Below are positions 6,328 to 10,331 of a DNA stretch of 10,331 nt, one piece after another; the stretch's first letter is position 1; each line of letters opens with the position of its first letter. The DNA lies in contig JBIKRJ010000074.1 of the NCBI GenBank assembly GCA_044349205.1, forward strand, positions 1-10,331, given 5' to 3'. Under the pieces are notes generated by a model, which was not told the DNA's origin, made no database searches, and saw nothing but the letters and a program-made list of their open reading frames with translations. The translations under genes and the position numbers were made by a program. Source of the DNA: UBA9547 sp044349205. GTDB lineage: Bacteria > Bacteroidota > Bacteroidia > Cytophagales > UBA9547.

Positions 6328-7296
6328 ATGAAGAAAGTAAGTGCGATTTGCATTCTTATTGGATTTAGTACCTTGTATTTGCAAGCACAGCAAAGAGCGC
6401 AGTATTCACAATACATGTTAAATCAATATGTATTGAATCCTGCTGTAGCAGGTACTACCGACTATGCTCATGTGGTAGCTAGTTATCGCAATCAATGGGC
6501 GGGCGCTTTCGATAACGCTGCTCCTACTACTTACTATTTAGGTGGCTACACTTCTTTGGGTCGCAACAGCAAGAAACCGCACCCTTACCGTAACAAGCAC
6601 GCTGGTTATCATTCAATAGGTGGTTTGGTGTACAATGACCAAACTGGTCCGACTGGTTCTACAGGTTTTTTGGCATCTTATTCTTACAACGAAAGACTTT
6701 CAGGCAATTGGCGCATTGCACTTGGTGCTTCATTGGGTGGATTGCAATATAGTTTGAATGGAGACAAACTCATTTTTGCCGAAGCAGAATCAGTACCTTC
6801 TAGACGCCAATGGGTTCCCGACGGAAATTTCGGTCTATGGTTAAACAACAAATATTTCTATTTTGGAGGTGCTATCTCGCAAGTTTTCCAAAGCAAGCTA
6901 GATTTTGAAATTCCAACTGGACCAAATGCCAGAAATCGCACAAGTAAATTGGCTAATCACTATTTTGTGACTTCAGGTGTTCGTTTGGAGCCTTCAGACG
7001 ATTGGGAAATTATTCCTTCTTTTATGTTGCGATTCAACAAACCCGCTCCAGTTTCTTTGGATTTGAACGCGAAAGTACGTTACAAAAACATGGTTTGGGC
7101 AGGCACTTCCTACAGAAATAAAGATGCCGTAGTCTTCCTTTTCGGATTTTTGATAAATCATCAATATGAGTTTGGTTATTCTTACGATATGACCGTTTCG
7201 AAAATTCAAAATTATGTAGGTGGTAGTCATGAGATTATGTTAGCATATCGCATGTGGACAAGAGCTGGAATCAGAAATCCATCTGATTTCTGGTAA
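6328..7296 (+). CDS. PorP/SprF-family type IX secretion-associated membrane protein
   Basis: A 322-residue predicted outer-membrane beta-barrel protein. It opens with a signal peptide (MKKVSAICILIGFSTLYLQA, likely cleaved before Gln21) followed by the family signature: AQYSQYMLNQYVLNPAVAG (24-42) and YRNQWAGAF (53-61). The rest is rich in alternating aromatic strands with glycine turns, typical of the barrel. The family takes part in T9SS secretion and gliding; SprF of Flavobacterium johnsoniae is needed for surface delivery of the adhesin SprB, and family members are commonly paired with a cargo gene. Here the next gene, 78 bp downstream, is a T9SS cargo, in keeping with such pairing. Length is normal (about 300-340). 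Family very secure; specific partner inferred. Confidence 0.95.
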   Translation: MKKVSAICILIGFSTLYLQAQQRAQYSQYMLNQYVLNPAVAGTTDYAHVVASYRNQWAGAFDNAAPTTYYLGGYTSLGRNSKKPHPYRNKHAGYHSIGGLVYNDQTGPTGSTGFLASYSYNERLSGNWRIALGASLGGLQYSLNGDKLIFAEAESVPSRRQWVPDGNFGLWLNNKYFYFGGAISQVFQSKLDFEIPTGPNARNRTSKLANHYFVTSGVRLEPSDDWEIIPSFMLRFNKPAPVSLDLNAKVRYKNMVWAGTSYRNKDAVVFLFGFLINHQYEFGYSYDMTVSKIQNYVGGSHEIMLAYRMWTRAGIRNPSDFW

Positions 7297-7334
7297 GAAA
7301 AAAAATAAACTAAAACTCCATATTTTATATTTTC

Positions 7335-7342
7335 TATATTTG
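7335..7342 (+). promoter_or_regulatory. Bacteroidota-type -7 promoter element for the T9SS cargo gene
   Basis: TATATTTG matches TAnnTTTG exactly and lies 32 bases before the start codon at 7375, implying a leader of about 25 bases. No TTG at the -33 spacing was seen. It suggests that the cargo gene can be transcribed on its own as well as by read-through from the PorP/SprF-like gene. Confidence 0.5.
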
Positions 7343-7374
7343 TACTCTTAAAATAACTTAACAAATTTATCATT

Positions 7375-8448
7375 ATGAAAAAAGTACTACTAACAGCTCT
7401 CTCTCTTGGAGCCGCATTATTTTCCAATGCTCAAGGGATTAAAAAAGATGCACCAGGTTATGCTTTCGACAACTTTAGTACAGTGTCTGAATTCGGTCTT
7501 ACTGGTGGCTTGGGTATTTATTTTTGGCGCGATACCCTAAACAATGCGATGCCTTATATTCAAGACAAAGTTGAATACACCGATGGAGTGTATAAAGTAG
7601 AAAAGACTCGTTTAGGAGATGGAAAATTGAGCTACACGGTATCACAACCGTATGGTCGCTACGAACCTTTCGGTGTTGGTTTTGGTGAAGGCCAAAGTAT
7701 TGATTTGTCGGGAGGTGGTTATTTGAAAGCAAAAGTTGGTTTTAAATTTGATCTTTCTACTCTTCCTACTCAAGGAATAAGAGTGAAAATGGCTCTAAAA
7801 GATGCTAATGATGTCATTGTAGACTCTAAAGGACCTAATGGTGGTACAGGTGATCAGTACAAAGACGAACTTTATTTCACTGTTTCAAAATCAGGCGTAT
7901 TTGCAGCAAACTCTACTGTTGCACCTGGTGCTATCACCATAGTTAAAGACCCTGTAGATGCTTCCGTTTCCTACGTGACTTTCAACTTTGAAGATGGTTA
8001 CTATGCCAATTACAGCACAATATCAACTGCAGCTTGCCCAGTATTCCTACCTGCTACTACAGGTTTCGATGCTTCAAAAGTTACTTCTTTGCAAATCACT
8101 GTTGTGCATGGCTTCCAAATCTCTACAGATTGTTACCAGCCAAGGGAATTGGGTGGTGTGAAATTTGACATGACTTCTCTGGTTATTGGTGATATTGCCA
8201 ATGCAATAGAGGATAGCAAACTTTCAACTTCAAATATCTCTTTGTCTCCTGTGCCTGCAAACGGTGGTTTTGTGTCTTTCAAATCGAATGGCCAAAATGT
8301 AACAGTAGAAAATGTAAGAGTAATGGATGTGATTGGTAATGTGGTGTATTCAGCACCTTCAGCATCTCAAATAAATGTTGACCAATTCAAAAAAGGTCTT
8401 TATGTAGTGCAAACTTCAAAAGGCACCAGTCGTTTGGTTGTTGAATAA
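7375..8448 (+). CDS. Secreted protein with type A T9SS C-terminal sorting domain
   Basis: A 357-residue exported protein. Residues 1-19 form a signal peptide (MKKVLLTALSLGAALFSNA, likely cut before Gln20). Residues about 290-357 resemble the T9SS type A sorting domain: LSPVPANGG (290-298; the family usually has PNP), VRVMDVIGNVVY (314-325), FKKGLYVVQ (338-346) and the terminal SRLVVE. By family knowledge this domain is recognised at the outer membrane, removed, and the cargo is released or attached to the surface. The middle (about 22-275) begins YAFDNFSTVSEF and is rich in beta strands with GGGYLKAKVGFKFDL (110-124) and a two-cysteine region; it looks like a beta-sandwich, possibly carbohydrate-binding-like, but I recognise no family and no catalytic motif. 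A strong terminator follows it. Confidence 0.9.
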   Translation: MKKVLLTALSLGAALFSNAQGIKKDAPGYAFDNFSTVSEFGLTGGLGIYFWRDTLNNAMPYIQDKVEYTDGVYKVEKTRLGDGKLSYTVSQPYGRYEPFGVGFGEGQSIDLSGGGYLKAKVGFKFDLSTLPTQGIRVKMALKDANDVIVDSKGPNGGTGDQYKDELYFTVSKSGVFAANSTVAPGAITIVKDPVDASVSYVTFNFEDGYYANYSTISTAACPVFLPATTGFDASKVTSLQITVVHGFQISTDCYQPRELGGVKFDMTSLVIGDIANAIEDSKLSTSNISLSPVPANGGFVSFKSNGQNVTVENVRVMDVIGNVVYSAPSASQINVDQFKKGLYVVQTSKGTSRLVVE

Positions 8449-8467
8449 TACACATCTAATAAAAATT

Positions 8468-8493
8468 AAAAAGGGGCGAAAGCCCCTTTTTTT
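8468..8493. terminator. Strong Rho-independent terminator, probably bidirectional
   Basis: A stem of AAAAAGGGGC pairs with GCCCCTTTTT around a GAAA tetraloop (8478-8481), followed by more T residues to 8493. It starts 20 bp after the stop codon of the T9SS cargo gene. Because the stem has A-runs on one side and T-runs on the other, it also reads as a terminator on the minus strand, where it would stop transcription coming from the lipoprotein gene at 8693-9046. Confidence 0.93.
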
Positions 8494-8506
8494 ATGCTAT
8501 TGACAC

Positions 8507-8689
8507 ATGACTTTCCGAGAATACTGTTTTGAAAAAAAAATAGATGCCGATAAATTTCTGGCGGGAGATTCGATGCTTTACAAGGAATGGGAAGAATATT
8601 TCCAATTGGTAAGTCCAGAGAGTTTTACCCAAAAAAAGAAATTCAAGATTAATCCTATCAGGTTACGTTACCCGATGCTGAAAAAGTGA
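8507..8689 (+). CDS. Small 60-residue conserved-looking Bacteroidota protein of unknown function
   Basis: A 60-residue, highly charged soluble protein with a helix-forming N-terminal half (FREYCFEKKIDADKF, 3-17; YKEWEEYFQLV, 25-35) and a basic tail (KKKFKINPIRLRYPMLKK, 43-60). The FxxKKIDxxxF...W...F pattern and the INPIRxRYP ending resemble a small uncharacterised protein I associate with Bacteroidota genomes; I know no function. An in-frame TGA lies six bases upstream (8501-8503), so the ATG at 8507 is the earliest possible start. The gene begins only 13 bp after the terminator and ends 3 bp from the convergent lipoprotein gene. The basic C-terminus might bind nucleic acid or ribosomes, which is speculation. 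Confidence 0.7.
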   Translation: MTFREYCFEKKIDADKFLAGDSMLYKEWEEYFQLVSPESFTQKKKFKINPIRLRYPMLKK

Positions 8690-8692
8690 TGT

Positions 8693-9046
8693 TTATTGCT
8701 CGCTCAAATCCTTGAAGGCTATTCCATCATCCATTAAAACCGCCTTTATTTTTCTTTTGGTATTGTCTTGTTGTGTGAAAGTCATCAAGCAAACTCCGGC
8801 CTCTTGCCATTCAAATTTTAGATTTGTGCTGTCGATATTGCTTGCATAAATTTCAGTAACGACATTTTTTTTCAATCCATTTCCTTCCATCATTACATTT
8901 ACTTGAAATGGATCAAAGCTATTTGCTTTTTCGGCTGTTATCTGAATATGAGCATCGCTATTTGAATCTTTACTTCCAATATAAGCTGTTTTCTCGCTGC
9001 ACGACAGCAATACCATGCAGGCAATACTAAGAAATAGACATTTCAT
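8693..9046 (-). CDS. Small predicted lipoprotein of unknown function
   Basis: A 117-residue protein with a lipoprotein signal peptide: a short basic start, a hydrophobic stretch, and the lipobox LLSC with the lipid-attachment cysteine at residue 16. The mature part of about 100 residues is predicted to be beta-rich (AHIQITAEK, VNVMMEGNG, LKFEWQEAGVCLMTFTQQD, IKAVLMDDGIAFKDL) and resembles no family that I can name. The start codon lies inside the end of the upstream transporter gene (20-bp overlap), so the two are co-transcribed and probably translationally coupled. It ends tail-to-tail, 3 bp from the small plus-strand gene. Location inferred: anchored to the inner or outer membrane. Confidence 0.82.
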   Translation of the reverse strand: MKCLFLSIACMVLLSCSEKTAYIGSKDSNSDAHIQITAEKANSFDPFQVNVMMEGNGLKKNVVTEIYASNIDSTNLKFEWQEAGVCLMTFTQQDNTKRKIKAVLMDDGIAFKDLSEQ

Positions 9047-10331
9047 TAAAAGGCTGTTTTTTAGAAAAATATAGAAAGTACAAACCAGCTACAAAAAATA
9101 TACCTAAAGCCACTACACTATTGCGCATACTTCCTGTAAGCTGTTCGATAAGACCATAGCAAAAAGTCCCCAATACGGTGGCGAGCTTTTCAGTAACATC
9201 GTAAAAACTGAAATAGGAGGCGTGGTCTTTCGTGTGAACAGGAATGAGTTTTGAATAGGTAGAGCGCGAAAGAGATTGAACAGCTCCCATTACCAAGCCT
9301 ACCAATACAGCCAATAGATAAAAATGAAAGCCATTTTGCATAAAATATGCACCTACACAAATCAAAATCCAGATAACCATAATGCAACATAGGGCAAAAA
9401 TATTGCCTTTTAATGCAGAAAACCAAGCCGCTAAGTTTGCGCCTAAAATGGCAATAATTTGAAGAATCAGAACTACTGTAATTAGTTGACTCGTTACAAG
9501 GTGAAATTCCTTTTCTCCTAATAGGGTGGCTACATACATTACAGTTTGTACCCCCATGCTATAAAGGAAAAAGGCAGCCAAAAAGCCTTTCAAATGGTTG
9601 ATTTTTTGTACTTGTTGGAATACTTTTTTCAATTCTGTGAATCCTGCCCATAAGTATGAACGCTTCTGTATGTGTTTGCGTGGTGTTTCGGGTAAAACAC
9701 TAAATGTGTATTGTGCAAAACCAAACCACCAGATACCTACGGTTAAAAACGAGATACGAGTAGCAAAGGAAGGTTCTATATTGAAGAAAAATTCAGGCAT
9801 AAGCAGCATGCTCAGATTGAAAACGAGCAACAATACGCTGCCCACGTAACCATATGAAAAACCTTTGGCACTAACCTTGTCGGTCATTTTAGGAGTGGCT
9901 ATTTCGGGCAAAAAAGCATTATAGAAAACCAAGCTACCGGCATAGCCTATTGTGGCAAGTACCAACATCGAAATGCCGTAATGGATGTTTTCGCCAGTAA
10001 AAAAATACAATCCCATACAAGACAGCGATCCCAAAGTGCAGAAAAACTGCATGAACAATTTTTTACGCCCAAAATAATCGGCGATACCTCCCAGCAATGG
10101 CCCTACTGCTACTACACACAAAAAGGCAAAGGAAAGAGCATAGGAATACAAAACGCTGTTGGTAACTGAAAAACCTAGAAATTGCACCTTGTCTAAAGCC
10201 GCAGGATTTTTTGTAACAGCTTGATAATAAGCAGGAAAAATAGAAGAAGTGATGTTTAGTGAATAAACAGAATTTGCCCAATCATACATGCACCATGCAT
10301 GCAACACCCGTGGATTGTTCTTTTCCAATTT
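9027..10331 (-). CDS. UMF1-like MFS transporter (5' end at or beyond window edge)
   Basis: An integral inner-membrane protein of the major facilitator superfamily with about 12 hydrophobic segments. The N-terminal signature AWCMYDWANSVYSLNITSS marks it as a member of the UMF1 group, related to the fungal vacuole effluxer Atg22. The MFS loop between helices 2 and 3 is seen as GGIADYFGRKK (80-90 when counted from the TTG below). Transport substrate unknown. The only start codon visible at the 5' end is TTG at 10326-10328, one codon from the window edge, and the frame stays open to base 10331. Since TTG starts are uncommon and homologues begin just before this signature, the true ATG is probably a few codons outside the window. 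Its 3' end overlaps the lipoprotein gene by 20 bp. Confidence 0.92.
   Translation of the reverse strand, partial: KLEKNNPRVLHAWCMYDWANSVYSLNITSSIFPAYYQAVTKNPAALDKVQFLGFSVTNSVLYSYALSFAFLCVVAVGPLLGGIADYFGRKKLFMQFFCTLGSLSCMGLYFFTGENIHYGISMLVLATIGYAGSLVFYNAFLPEIATPKMTDKVSAKGFSYGYVGSVLLLVFNLSMLLMPEFFFNIEPSFATRISFLTVGIWWFGFAQYTFSVLPETPRKHIQKRSYLWAGFTELKKVFQQVQKINHLKGFLAAFFLYSMGVQTVMYVATLLGEKEFHLVTSQLITVVLILQIIAILGANLAAWFSALKGNIFALCCIMVIWILICVGAYFMQNGFHFYLLAVLVGLVMGAVQSLSRSTYSKLIPVHTKDHASYFSFYDVTEKLATVLGTFCYGLIEQLTGSMRNSVVALGIFFVAGLYFLYFSKKQPFNEMSIS

Noticed and set aside
10326..10328. TTG as the true start codon of the UMF1-like transporter
   Set aside because: The frame is open to the window edge, and TTG starts are rare, so the real start is more likely just outside the window.

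Overview
The window looks like chromosomal DNA from a member of the Bacteroidota (Bacteroidetes). Four things point there: an AT-rich composition, start codons without Shine-Dalgarno sequences, TAnnTTTG-type -7 promoter elements upstream of several genes, and a PorP/SprF-family protein beside a secreted protein with a type IX secretion (T9SS) C-terminal sorting domain. There are no rRNA or tRNA genes, CRISPR arrays, insertion sequences or phage genes.

Left part (1-2602, minus strand, read right to left): a tightly packed arsenic-resistance operon in the order arsR, DUF6428-type gene, extended thioredoxin-type arsC, DinB-family gene, acr3. Gaps are 12, 35 and 18 bp, then a 1-bp TGATG overlap. 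ACR3 runs off the left edge. ArsR would sense As(III), ArsC would reduce arsenate, and ACR3 would export arsenite. The DUF6428 protein ends in a CxxxxxCxC tail and the DinB protein has the His triad of thiol-transferase-like DinB enzymes, so both are candidate accessory arsenic-handling factors. An imperfect 30-bp palindrome just before arsR is a likely operator.

Middle (2654-4245, minus strand): hemB, whose protein has the Asp-type (non-zinc) metal site, preceded by an unrecognised 184-residue gene that may encode a very divergent macro-like fold. Divergently on the plus strand (4339-6062) lie a compact menE-like acyl-CoA ligase gene and a fumarylacetoacetate hydrolase family gene.

Right part (6328-8689, plus strand): a PorP/SprF-like outer-membrane protein, then a T9SS type A cargo protein, a strong GNRA-loop terminator, and a 60-residue conserved-looking protein that starts only 13 bp after the terminator. 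On the minus strand (8693 to the right edge) are a UMF1-like MFS transporter, whose 5' end is at or just past the window edge, and a small lipoprotein gene overlapping its 3' end by 20 bp.

The main candidate for something under-described is the arsenic operon with its two extra genes. The rest is mostly housekeeping or surface biology.
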